In this document: positions 54,333-62,917 of the stretch, in pieces
Position numbering within the stretch: position 1 is the first letter of the stretch
How the letters are laid out: each line of letters opens with the position of its first letter
DNA from: Microscilla marina ATCC 23134
GTDB taxonomy: Bacteria; Bacteroidota; Bacteroidia; Cytophagales; Microscillaceae
Direction of reading: 5' to 3'
Length of the DNA: 64,000 nt
Assembly: GCF_000169175.1 (NCBI RefSeq)
Contig: NZ_AAWS01000009.1
Coordinates: 1-64,000 of the forward strand
Translations under genes and position numbers: made by a program
Notes under the pieces: generated by a model
What the model was told of the DNA's origin: nothing
Database searches by the model: none
What the model saw: the letters and a program-made list of their open reading frames with translations, nothing else

Positions 54333-54914
54333 TTACGAGCCTTCTGCCGGAATATTCTCATTGGCTTGTGGAGCTTTACTTTCATCCACCTTCAAGTCTT
54401 TGGGTAATGGTAAATCACTCAGGCTATTGATGCCAAAATATTCCATAAACTTTTTGCTTGTTCCATAAAGAATGGGGCGACCTGCGGTCTCTGCTTTTCC
54501 TTTGATTGCGACCAGTTCTTTTTCTAAAAGTTTCTGAATGGTATAGTCGCAACTCACTCCTCTTATTTGTTCTAACTGCCCCTTGGTAATAGGTTGTTTG
54601 TATGCAATGATTGCCAGTGTTTCTAATGCTGCTTTTGATAATCTTTTTTTTGAGTTTTGTTTTAATAAAACAGCAATACTTGGTTGAAACTCAGGTTTAG
54701 TTAAGAATTGGTAACCCTCTGACATTTGACAAATTTGAAAAGCAAAGTTACCATCTTCATATTTTTCAGTAAGTACTTCAATCGTCTGCAATACCTCCTC
54801 TTCGGGTATTACAGTATCAAACAGTTCTGAAAGGCAACTTTGCAATTCATCTATACTAATAGGTTCAGAGGCACAAAAAATAAGTGCCTCTACGTGATTT
54901 TGTAAAAGTCTCAA
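54333..54914 (-). CDS. scpB: Segregation and condensation protein B
   Basis: 193 residues with two winged-helix domains. Signatures: VEALIFCASEPIS at the N-terminus, LSKAALETLAIIAYKQPITKGQLEQIRGV in the middle and GRPILYGTSKKFMEYFGI near the end. It binds ScpA and SMC in the condensin that organises the chromosome. The start is directly next to the stop of the DksA-like gene upstream, so the two are co-transcribed. scpA is not in the window. Confidence 0.96.
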   Translation of the reverse strand: MRLLQNHVEALIFCASEPISIDELQSCLSELFDTVIPEEEVLQTIEVLTEKYEDGNFAFQICQMSEGYQFLTKPEFQPSIAVLLKQNSKKRLSKAALETLAIIAYKQPITKGQLEQIRGVSCDYTIQKLLEKELVAIKGKAETAGRPILYGTSKKFMEYFGINSLSDLPLPKDLKVDESKAPQANENIPAEGS

Positions 54915-55304
54915 TTATTTTTGTCTTGATAATTTAGCCTCAATAGAGTGCTGAGTATGAGGTACTGCTCTCAACCTTGCTTTTTGAATAAGTTTCCCTG
55001 TATCTATACATACGCCATAAGTACCATTTTTAATTCTAATGGCAGCACGTTCGAGCTGTTGAATAAACTTTTGTAAGCGGGCAGCCATCTGATTGAGGTT
55101 TTCTCGCTCAGCGGTTCCAGCGCCATCTTCCAGCAGTTTTGAGTTGCCAATAGTATTGTCTATTCCTTCATCATTTCTTTTGCTCAAAGATTCTTTGATA
55201 TAATCAAGTTCTTTTCTTGCCTCAGTTAATTTTTTCTGGATTAATTCATCAAATTCACGTAGTTCCTCCTCAGAGTATCTCGTCTTTTCCTCCTTGTTTT
55301 CCAT
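54915..55304 (-). CDS. DksA/TraR-family protein with a degenerate zinc finger
   Basis: 129 residues, highly charged N-terminal coiled coil (about 10-85) and a C-terminal DksA-like segment GTYGVCIDTGKLIQKARLRAVPHT. In classical DksA four Cys bind zinc; here only the first Cys is left (the second is Thr-Gly, the last pair is His-Ser-Ile-Glu). The fold may hold without zinc. DksA proteins bind the secondary channel of RNA polymerase; acidic residues at the coiled-coil tip (KRNDEGID) might serve. Directly upstream of scpB. Confidence 0.87.
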   Translation of the reverse strand: MENKEEKTRYSEEELREFDELIQKKLTEARKELDYIKESLSKRNDEGIDNTIGNSKLLEDGAGTAERENLNQMAARLQKFIQQLERAAIRIKNGTYGVCIDTGKLIQKARLRAVPHTQHSIEAKLSRQK

Positions 55305-55733
55305 ATATTTTAGGTTTATGTATATATTGATATATTGGTATAAAATTTAACGTTAAAAGGTTTCGTAAGTTATAATTTATGTTGGGTAAACAGTAGAAAC
55401 AAACCAGATAAATATTCAAAAAAGGTGTTGTAAATGCTTAAAAGCACATTGTTTCCTACGCAAATATTATAAGTTTTACAAAAGTACGCAGAAACCAAAT
55501 AAAAGAAAAAATATTTTTTATCCACAAAGTACTACTTAACAATTATTTAGTATTAAATACGGGGTAGGTTGTTGGGTGTTTTTGCCATTCAGCCACTTTA
55601 GGTTTGAGTACTCCTGAAGGGTTCTTATGGGCTTTGGAGCGCATTATTTTGGGAAACAAATATAGATTCTATAAATTTGTTCAGTATATGATTACATATA
55701 TAAACTAACTTCTTTTACACACGTAAACCTAAG
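55305..55733. promoter_or_regulatory. Divergent intergenic region between the DksA-like and STAS genes
   Basis: 429 bp, AT-rich. It holds the promoters of both sides, and a single perfect DnaA box TTATCCACA at 55518-55526, which could be chance or a DnaA-controlled site. No gene seen. Confidence 0.4.
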
Positions 55734-56066
55734 ATGCAAATAAAAACAATAAACGAAGAGCAATTTCATATCATTGAAATTTATGGCGATGTAGACGCAT
55801 CATCTTCCATTACCTTAGACAAATCCATAGAAGAAGCAATAACTAATGGCAAAAAGAATATTTTGGTAGATTGTGCCAACCTCAATTATATATCATCTGC
55901 CGGTTTGGGAGTGTTTATGTCTCACATAGAAGAGTTCAAAGAAAAAGAAATATTCTTTACACTTTTTGGGCTTAGTTCAAAAGTTAAAAATGTATTTGAG
56001 ATATTAGGTTTAGATCAGTTATTGCAAATAGTTGACTCTAAACAAGAGGCTAAAGATATAAAATAG
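55734..56066 (+). CDS. STAS-domain anti-sigma-factor antagonist
   Basis: 110 residues, one STAS domain. ILVDCANLNYISSAGLGVFMSHIEEF carries the serine pair (Ser54/Ser55) where the kinase phosphorylates SpoIIAA/RsbV proteins. It has an N-terminal strand (IIEIYGDVDASSS) and a C-terminal helix as in the family. In the partner-switch the unphosphorylated form binds the anti-sigma kinase. The ATPase gene 281 bp downstream is the natural partner; the SpoIIE receptor at 31494 is a possible phosphatase. Confidence 0.93.
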   Translation: MQIKTINEEQFHIIEIYGDVDASSSITLDKSIEEAITNGKKNILVDCANLNYISSAGLGVFMSHIEEFKEKEIFFTLFGLSSKVKNVFEILGLDQLLQIVDSKQEAKDIK

Positions 56067-56158
56067 ACTATATGTAAAACCGATGTTGTTGTTCTTTAAG
56101 TAATCCTACAAAAATAATCTATTTCTGGTGCATAACTTCTGATTGGGGGACTTCTTCA

Positions 56159-56205
56159 AAAAACCGAGGCTACAGCTGCGCTGTGCCGAGCTCTGCGAAG
56201 CTAAT
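56159..56205. repeat. Dispersed intergenic repeat, copy B
   Basis: Second copy of the element at 28259-28367. It shares the 12-mer GCCGAGCTCTGC (56184-56195) and the 17-mer GCTCTGCGAAGCTAATA (56189-56205), and an alignable 5' part. It lies between the STAS and kinase genes and is richer in GC than its surroundings. Confidence 0.6.
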
Positions 56206-56347
56206 AATTCCATAGCTAAAGGTTAAGCAAATATTTTGCATTGTTCACTCACGAGGTGTTTTGTTCTCCTGAAGCACTTTATTTTACAGATTCTTAAGCA
56301 AACACTCTGGTGTTGTTAATTGTTGCATTTTCATAACCCTTGGTAAA

Positions 56348-56767
56348 ATGGTTCATTACTATAAAGTAAATTGTGTAAGAGATAATTTACGGCTTATAAG
56401 AGAGTTTGTCACAGTAGTACTGCGCAATTTATCTTTGTCAGAAATAGAGGTGAATCAATTAGTATTGGCTGTTGATGAAATTTGTTCCAACCTTATTATT
56501 TACTCACATAACTGTAATCCTGATTATTTTTTAGAGATTAATATAGAAGATCAAGCAGGTAAAATCTTGTTTGAGATTATAGATCAGGATGCTAATTTTT
56601 TTGATATTTCAGAATACCAAGAACCCAAAATTTCAAATATTATCAAAGAAAGGCGTAAAGGTGGGGTAGGGCTTATGTTAGTAAATCGAATTATGGATAC
56701 AGTAGAAGTGTCAGTAGAAGACCACCAAAATATATGGCGCATGACCAAAAAAATAGCCAAGAAATAA
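56348..56767 (+). CDS. Anti-sigma-factor-type serine kinase (HATPase_c, RsbW/SpoIIAB-like)
   Basis: 139 residues with a GHKL ATPase fold. The N box is LAVDEICSNLIIYSH and the G2 box is RRKGGVGLMLVNRIMD, with EIIDQDANFF as the G1 region. Such proteins phosphorylate STAS antagonists and bind sigma factors or other targets. Together with the STAS gene upstream it makes a partner-switching pair, although 281 bp with a repeat element separates them. No sigma-factor gene is adjacent, so the final target is unknown. Confidence 0.93.
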   Translation: MVHYYKVNCVRDNLRLIREFVTVVLRNLSLSEIEVNQLVLAVDEICSNLIIYSHNCNPDYFLEINIEDQAGKILFEIIDQDANFFDISEYQEPKISNIIKERRKGGVGLMLVNRIMDTVEVSVEDHQNIWRMTKKIAKK

Positions 56768-56964
56768 CTTAATTACTCCATCAAACCATTCTTTTCGCTT
56801 TTATTTTCACCAAGTTTTGCCCTTCATTTTGTTTCAAAACTTAACTTTGACACTCTATTCAATTGTTAAACTATTTATTACCTGTTGGTTTCGAGTCTTT
56901 TTTCGCAAAAAATCCGTAAAATTGTGATGATTTTTGCCAACATACCAAAAGCTAATATTTCATT

Positions 56965-59298
56965 ATGTTTAAAAATAGTGTTTGTACCAAAGCAGGATTG
57001 TATGTTTTAGGTTTGTGTGTAGCTTTGGTGAGCTGTACAACTACAAAGAAAACAACAAGTAGTAAGTCGAAAGTAATTGCCACCCTGGGAGCTAATCCTA
57101 TTTATCTATCCGATTTTAAATATACCTACGAGAAAAGCCTCAAAAACAAGGACAGTGCTTATACACGCAGTAGTGTATCCAGTTATCTTGACTTATATAT
57201 TAAGTTTAAACTTAAAATTTTGGCAGCTCAAAAAAAAGGGATAGATACTACCGATGCTTTTAACAATGAACTGAGTACCTATAAAGAGCAACTTGCCAAG
57301 CCTTACCTTACTGATAAAGCCAAAGTAGAGGAGTTGGTAAGAGAAGCCTATGATCGTTTAAAAGAAGAGGTAAGAGTCTCTCATATTTTGGTAAAAGTAG
57401 ATAAGGAAGCCGAGCCACAAGATACCGTCGTTGCTTACAACAAAATTTTGGAGTTGCGTAAAACCGTGCTCAATGGCAAAAGCTTTGAACAAGTAGCAAG
57501 CACTCACTCACAAAGCCCCTCTGCCAAACAAGGTGGTAATATAGGTTATTTTACTGCATTACAGATGGTCTACCCATTTGAGAATGCTTCTTATCAAACA
57601 CAGGTGGGGTCTATTTCAGATTTATTGCGTACCAAATTTGGTTACCATTTTCTAAAAGTAACCGACAGGCGTAAAGCCAGTGGCAAGATCCAAACTGCCC
57701 ATATTATGATTATGCAACCTGCCAAAGCCAATGCTAAAGACTCTATTGAGGCCAAGCGTAAAATTGATAAAATTTATGAAAGACTCAAAGCCGGAGAAGA
57801 CTGGGACAAATTGTGTCGTCAATTTTCTGAAGATCAACCTTCTAAGAACAAAGGAGGTGTGCTGCCAGAGTTTGGGGTGGGTGAGGCAATTCCTGAGTTT
57901 GAGCAAGCTTCTTTTCAATTAAAGGAAGTAGGCGATTTTTCAAAGCCTGTGTATACTCCATACAGTGGTTGGCATATCATCAAATTGATGAAAAAGCGGA
58001 CCTTGGATACATTTACCGAAGTGGAGCCATTTATCAGGCAAAAAGTTGCCAAAGACTCTCGCCTTAAGGTAACTCATCGGTCATTTATCGCCAAACTAAA
58101 AAAAATCAACAACTTTAGGTTGAACCCTAAAGTCGCTAACAAGGCTATAGCTAAGGCTGGTACTACATTACTCAAGGGTGTTTGGAAGTATAGTCCTACC
58201 CACAATGGTTTGAAAGAAGGGCTTATATCGTTTGAAGATAAAGTATTGAAAATTAAGAAAACCTATACTGTCAAAGATTTTTTTGACTATGTAGTGTTAA
58301 AACAGGTTCCTAAAAGTAATATTGCGACCCCTACACATTATATGCGTTTGTTACTGGACAACTATGTAGATTATAGTGCACTGGATTTTGAGCGTAATAA
58401 CTTGAATGCAAAATACAAGGATTACCGAATGTTAGTAAAAGAGTATAAAGAGGGAATGATGTTGTTTCAGATGATGAACGACAAAGTGTGGAACAAGGCT
58501 ATTATGGATACTGCTGGGGCAAGAAAGTTTTTTGAAGCAAATCGTGAAAAATATCGTTGGGGTAAGCGAGCTAATGCTACCATATACAGCGTAGCCAATG
58601 CTCAGATAATGACTCAATTAAAAACGCGTTTGGTTCAACCCAGTTATCTTGTGAGTAAAGTAAAAGTAAATAATGTATATTTTGACAAAGAGCAAAAAGT
58701 GTTAGATCAAAATGCTCAGCGTACCTTGTTGTCAGTGGCAAATCTCCTGAAGAAAAACCGTCATTATAAGCTGGAACTTTCGGGTCATATTGACCCAGCT
58801 GAACCGGTTGGTTTATCATCTCAACGTTTGCAAAATACTTTGGACTTTTTACTGAGACAGCGAATCGGTGTTGACCGTATTACTACTAAAGATTATAAAA
58901 ACTCGAAGCCGGTGTCTATCAAAGACCGACGACGAAACCGAAGAATTGAATTTGCTTTTTATTCATCTCAAAAGAAAGATTTAGTCAATGAATTAAATCT
59001 TACCAACCCGTTAAATGTAAAAGTTAACCAAGGGGTATACGAAAAAGGCGAAAACGATTTTGTAGATAAAATTGCCTGGGAGAAAGGGAAAACAGAGTTA
59101 CAAGATAAAGATCGCTTGGTACTAGTAGTCATTGAGGATGTGTTACAACCTCGTTTGAAAACTTATAAAGAAACTCGCGGAAAGGTTATTGCTAATTATC
59201 AAACTTACCTTGAAAAAGAATGGCTGGAGAGTCTCAAGAAAGAATACCCAGTGCAGGTAAATCAAGAAGTGATAGATCAATTGGTAAGTAAAAAATAA
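56965..59298 (+). CDS. Lipoprotein with two parvulin PPIase domains and an OmpA-like domain
   Basis: 777 residues. The lipobox LVSC gives Cys24. Two parvulin domains follow at about 139-232 (VSHILVKV ... GGNIGYFTALQM ... GYHFLKV) and 244-340 (AHIMIMQP ... GGVLPEFGVG ... GWHIIKL). A middle helical part leads to an OmpA C-like domain at about 565-668 (VYFDKEQKVLDQNAQRTL, LELSGHID, RLQNTLDFLLRQRIGVDRI, RRNRRIEF), then a further 110 residues. The protein should assist folding of outer-membrane proteins while bound to peptidoglycan. It is the first of three consecutive PPIase/SurA-type genes, 5 bp before the next. Confidence 0.9.
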   Translation: MFKNSVCTKAGLYVLGLCVALVSCTTTKKTTSSKSKVIATLGANPIYLSDFKYTYEKSLKNKDSAYTRSSVSSYLDLYIKFKLKILAAQKKGIDTTDAFNNELSTYKEQLAKPYLTDKAKVEELVREAYDRLKEEVRVSHILVKVDKEAEPQDTVVAYNKILELRKTVLNGKSFEQVASTHSQSPSAKQGGNIGYFTALQMVYPFENASYQTQVGSISDLLRTKFGYHFLKVTDRRKASGKIQTAHIMIMQPAKANAKDSIEAKRKIDKIYERLKAGEDWDKLCRQFSEDQPSKNKGGVLPEFGVGEAIPEFEQASFQLKEVGDFSKPVYTPYSGWHIIKLMKKRTLDTFTEVEPFIRQKVAKDSRLKVTHRSFIAKLKKINNFRLNPKVANKAIAKAGTTLLKGVWKYSPTHNGLKEGLISFEDKVLKIKKTYTVKDFFDYVVLKQVPKSNIATPTHYMRLLLDNYVDYSALDFERNNLNAKYKDYRMLVKEYKEGMMLFQMMNDKVWNKAIMDTAGARKFFEANREKYRWGKRANATIYSVANAQIMTQLKTRLVQPSYLVSKVKVNNVYFDKEQKVLDQNAQRTLLSVANLLKKNRHYKLELSGHIDPAEPVGLSSQRLQNTLDFLLRQRIGVDRITTKDYKNSKPVSIKDRRRNRRIEFAFYSSQKKDLVNELNLTNPLNVKVNQGVYEKGENDFVDKIAWEKGKTELQDKDRLVLVVIEDVLQPRLKTYKETRGKVIANYQTYLEKEWLESLKKEYPVQVNQEVIDQLVSKK

Positions 59299-59303
59299 GA
59301 GGA

Positions 59304-60236
59304 ATGAAAACAATATTTTGGGACTTGGTTTGTAGTGTCAATAGTAGGAGCGTATTCCTTTTCTTGTTGACCTCGGTTTGCTTATCTGCATGTAGCCTTT
59401 GGCAGGGCGATAGTGGTGCTGGAAGTGGGAAAACTGGGAAGTCAAAAAAAATTGCTCAAGTGGGGGCCTCTATACTATATGCTGACGACCTTCAGGGGGT
59501 GATACACCCTGGAATGCTTGCTAAGGACAGCGCCAGGCTAGCGAGAGAATATATTGATGCTTGGGTTAAACGTGAAGTAGTGTTAGAGGAAGCCCGTAAT
59601 CAGAAAAAAATAGACAAAGACGAAATAAAACAAAAGGTAAAAAAATTTAAAGATAACTTGTTGAGGTATGTGCTTGAAGAGCGACATGTAAATAATAACC
59701 TTGATACTTTAGTGAAAGATAGTGAGGTGAAGGCTTATTATGAAGCCAATAAAGGGAACTTTGTACTCAAACAGCATATTATCAAAGGTATACTAATTAA
59801 AATTCCTTTGGCGAGCACTGGCAGGGATTCTTCGTCAAGTTTAAAAGTAGGTAAACTACTAATGAGTACAAATGCCAATCGAAAAAAAACTCTTAGAGAT
59901 TTTTGTGTAAAATCAGCTGAGTTTTATCATATAGAAGATAGTACTTGGGTAGGGTTTGATGACCTTATCAATAATACACCATTTAATGGAGTAAATGATA
60001 AAGCCGCCTTACTAAAGCAAAGTAAGTTTCAGTATTCACGCAAACAAGATAAAAAGTATGTGTATTATCTTAAAGTGCGTGATTTTAAATTAGTCAATCA
60101 AGAGACTCCTTATGAGTTTGCCAAACCACACATTGTTGAATTAATTTTGCAGAAAAGAAAGGTTGAGTTGATTCAAAAAATGGAAGAAGACATCCTTAAA
60201 AAGGCACGAAAGTCTAAAAAAATTAAAATTTATTAA
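59304..60236 (+). CDS. SurA/PpiC-like chaperone lipoprotein, no clear catalytic parvulin domain
   Basis: 310 residues, lipobox LSAC with Cys30. The N-terminal half is a SurA-type helical chaperone region (ARLAREYIDAWVKREVVLEEARN, KVKKFKDNLLRYVLEERHV). The C-terminal half (from about 165, IIKGILIKIP) aligns with the place of a parvulin domain but lacks the conserved glycine motif and the His pair. It ends in a basic tail. It stands between two catalytically equipped PPIases, so it is probably a chaperone partner in outer-membrane protein biogenesis. The next gene starts at the base after its stop. Confidence 0.83.
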   Translation: MKTIFWDLVCSVNSRSVFLFLLTSVCLSACSLWQGDSGAGSGKTGKSKKIAQVGASILYADDLQGVIHPGMLAKDSARLAREYIDAWVKREVVLEEARNQKKIDKDEIKQKVKKFKDNLLRYVLEERHVNNNLDTLVKDSEVKAYYEANKGNFVLKQHIIKGILIKIPLASTGRDSSSSLKVGKLLMSTNANRKKTLRDFCVKSAEFYHIEDSTWVGFDDLINNTPFNGVNDKAALLKQSKFQYSRKQDKKYVYYLKVRDFKLVNQETPYEFAKPHIVELILQKRKVELIQKMEEDILKKARKSKKIKIY

Positions 60237-61619
60237 ATGCAGCAAAATATCATGCAAAAGTTGATTTTTAAATCGTACATAAAAGTCTTGTTACTATGCC
60301 TTGCCATAGGTTTCTCTTCTATGAGTATGGCACAGGGTGGTGGACAGCTTGTCGATAAAATTATAGCGAAAGTAAATAATAACATTATACTAGAGTCAGA
60401 TTTACAGCAAAGGTATCTTGAGATCATTTCCCAAAGTCAGACAACAGCCCCTGAAAAAGACTTGAAGTGTAAAATTTTGGAAGAAATGATCATTCAAAAG
60501 CTTCTGGTAGCCAAGGCTGAGATTGATTCAGTCATTGTAAGTGACATAGAGGTAAACTTGCAGCTTGATAGAAGAATTGATTATATGCTGAAGAGTGTAG
60601 GGGGAGAAAAGCAACAGTTGGAAAAACTCTATGGTAAAACAATGGATCAAATTAAAGAAGATATCCGTGATATTTTGAAAGAACAAATGACGGTATCAAA
60701 GATGAATGGAGAGATTACCTCTACCGTGAAAATTACCCCAAAGGAGGTAAGGCAATATTTTGATTCAATTCCTAAAGATAGTCTACCTTACTTTTCGGAC
60801 GAAGTAGAGGTAGGGCATATTGTGAAAATACCGGAGCCTACCAAAGAGCAAAAACAGAAAATCAGACAAAAACTCGAAAAAATCAGAGGACGTCTAATGA
60901 AGGGCGAAGATTTTGCTCAACTTGCGCAAGAATTTTCTCAAGATTATGTAAGTGCCAAGCAAGGGGGGAACCTAGGATGGCAAACCAGAGGGGTTTTTGT
61001 CCCAAAATTTGAGGCTGCAGTGTTTCGCTTGAAAAAGAATGAAATTTCAAAGGTGATAGAAACTCAGCTAGGTTTTCATGTGATACAGCTGCTGGAGCGC
61101 CGAGGAAATGAGTTCAATACCCGTCATATTTTCTTAAAACCAGACTACTCGTTGGTAGATGTAGGAGAAGCCAGCCATTTTTTAGATAGTGTTCGTACCC
61201 GTATTTTAAAAGATAGTTTGAAGTTTGAAGTAGCAGCTAAAAATTTTTCGGATGATAAAATAACCGCTGGGAACGGAGGCATGTTGACTAGTCAGGCTAC
61301 CGGAGCCAGTATGATTGCTACCAATGATTTGGATTCGTACTTGTTTTTGACCTTAGATACAATGAAGGTAGGTACGGTTACTCCTCCTCAGTCTTATCGT
61401 ACTGATGACGGAAAAACGGCCGTCAGAATAATTTATTTCAAGAAAAAAATATCTGGGCATATGGCTGCCCTTTCTAAAGATTACCAAAAAATTTATAATG
61501 CTGCGCTTAATGATAAAAAAGCACGGGCAATTAATAAATGGTTTAATAAGGTAAAAGGTGAAATGTTTATCAAAATTGATAAAGCTTACAAAGACTGTAA
61601 AGTGCTGAGTAGTAATTGA
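60237..61619 (+). CDS. surA: Periplasmic SurA-like peptidylprolyl isomerase
   Basis: 460 residues. Signal peptide (to about residue 31, SMAQ; an internal ATG at 60252 could be the start), SurA N-terminal chaperone region (about 36-175; VDKIIAKVNNNIILESDLQQRY), first parvulin domain about 189-286 (GHIVKIPEP ... GGNLGWQTRG ... GFHVIQLLER) and second about 293-401 (TRHIFLKPD ... GGMLTSQATG). SurA delivers unfolded outer-membrane proteins to the BAM machine. Last gene of the three-gene PPIase cluster; a hairpin terminator follows and moxR lies 268 bp downstream. Confidence 0.95.
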   Translation: MQQNIMQKLIFKSYIKVLLLCLAIGFSSMSMAQGGGQLVDKIIAKVNNNIILESDLQQRYLEIISQSQTTAPEKDLKCKILEEMIIQKLLVAKAEIDSVIVSDIEVNLQLDRRIDYMLKSVGGEKQQLEKLYGKTMDQIKEDIRDILKEQMTVSKMNGEITSTVKITPKEVRQYFDSIPKDSLPYFSDEVEVGHIVKIPEPTKEQKQKIRQKLEKIRGRLMKGEDFAQLAQEFSQDYVSAKQGGNLGWQTRGVFVPKFEAAVFRLKKNEISKVIETQLGFHVIQLLERRGNEFNTRHIFLKPDYSLVDVGEASHFLDSVRTRILKDSLKFEVAAKNFSDDKITAGNGGMLTSQATGASMIATNDLDSYLFLTLDTMKVGTVTPPQSYRTDDGKTAVRIIYFKKKISGHMAALSKDYQKIYNAALNDKKARAINKWFNKVKGEMFIKIDKAYKDCKVLSSN

Positions 61620-61647
61620 TCCTGTCTTGCTAGAGACCTTGTTTAAT

Positions 61648-61688
61648 ACAATGCCTATAGTCAGAGTTGTTTCTGATTATGGGCATTG
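61648..61688 (+). terminator. Intrinsic terminator after surA
   Basis: ACAATGCC (61648-61655) pairs with GGCATTGT (61681-61688); internal TCAGA/TCTGA segments extend the stem; a T-run follows. Confidence 0.75.
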
Positions 61689-61887
61689 TCTGTTTTTATA
61701 GAATGGCACGTTGATAAGTACACAAAATAGTTGTTTGTATGGGTGTTAAATAATTGATAAACTTTAAAATAAAGCTGAAAATAATTAGCATTTATTAAGA
61801 TTCTATGATTATTTTTAGAGTTAGTACATATAAACTATTGTTAAACCAACTTTGTCCAAAAGGGGCAAGACATGAACCTAAAACTAC

Positions 61888-62853
61888 ATGGAAAAATTCG
61901 CATCTGAGGTAGATGCTGCCAAAGCATTACACACTGCTTACCAAGATATTCGTAAAGAAATCTCAAAAGTAATCGTAGGGCAAGAAGAGGTAGTACACCT
62001 GTTATTAACTGCTATTTTTTGTCAGGGACACTGTTTGTTGGTAGGAGTACCAGGCTTAGCAAAGACACTATTGATTCAAACAATTGCATCAAGTCTTGAG
62101 CTTAACTTCAATCGTATTCAGTTTACGCCCGATTTAATGCCTTCAGATATTTTAGGTTCAGAAACCCTTGATCAACAGCGTAATTTTCAGTTTGTACAAG
62201 GACCAATATTTTCAAATATTATTTTGGCTGATGAGATCAACCGTACCCCTCCCAAAACTCAAGCAGCTTTGCTAGAGTCTATGCAAGAGTACTCGGTAAC
62301 CATTGCTGGTAAACGCTATCAACTTGATCGTCCGTTTTTTGTGTTGGCTACCCAAAACCCCATCGAACAAGAAGGAACTTACCCGTTGCCAGAAGCGCAA
62401 CTAGACCGCTTTATGTTCAATATATTTCTTGATTATCCTGATTATCAGGCAGAAGTAGATATTGTAAAACGAACCACAGTAAAAGAAAAACCAGTCGTAA
62501 ATAAAGTTTTATCAGGTGAAGAAATTGTAGCATTTCAAGAGTTAGTAAGAAAAGTACCTGTACCTGATAATGTAGTAGAATATGCTGTAAGTTTGGTGCA
62601 CAAAACTCGCCCAGGAACAGAAAGGGCAGCTAAAGAAGCCAACGAATACCTTGAATGGGGAGCTGGACCTCGTGCTTCGCAAAACCTGATCTTAGGTGCT
62701 AAATGTAACGCTTTACTATCAGGCAAGTATTCACCAGATATAGAAGATATCAAGGCAGTAGCTTATCCCATTTTGCGTCATAGAATTGTGCGTAATTTTA
62801 AAGCTGAAGCTGAGGGAGTAACAATAGATAACATTATTGAGAATATGCTATAG
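61888..62853 (+). CDS. MoxR-family AAA+ ATPase
   Basis: 321 residues, cytoplasmic. Walker A as GVPGLAKT (53-60), Walker B as NIILADEINR, and the signature RTPPKTQAALLESMQEYSVT, with the sensor ATQNPIEQEGTYPLPEAQLDRF. MoxR proteins are chaperone-like ATPases for enzyme and envelope complexes and usually work with a DUF58/VWA partner gene downstream. Here the next gene is convergent and unrelated, so the partner is elsewhere. The position after surA resembles gene orders in other Cytophagales. Confidence 0.95.
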   Translation: MEKFASEVDAAKALHTAYQDIRKEISKVIVGQEEVVHLLLTAIFCQGHCLLVGVPGLAKTLLIQTIASSLELNFNRIQFTPDLMPSDILGSETLDQQRNFQFVQGPIFSNIILADEINRTPPKTQAALLESMQEYSVTIAGKRYQLDRPFFVLATQNPIEQEGTYPLPEAQLDRFMFNIFLDYPDYQAEVDIVKRTTVKEKPVVNKVLSGEEIVAFQELVRKVPVPDNVVEYAVSLVHKTRPGTERAAKEANEYLEWGAGPRASQNLILGAKCNALLSGKYSPDIEDIKAVAYPILRHRIVRNFKAEAEGVTIDNIIENML

Positions 62854-62917
62854 CAAATTAGTACTCCAGACCCTAAATATTTCGAAATAATAGTGCATTC
62901 ACTTAGAGGGTGGAGGA

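Noticed and set aside
55518-55526. Single perfect DnaA box between the DksA-like and STAS genes as a second origin
   Set aside because: One isolated 9-mer is expected by chance at this base composition; no cluster or unwinding element.
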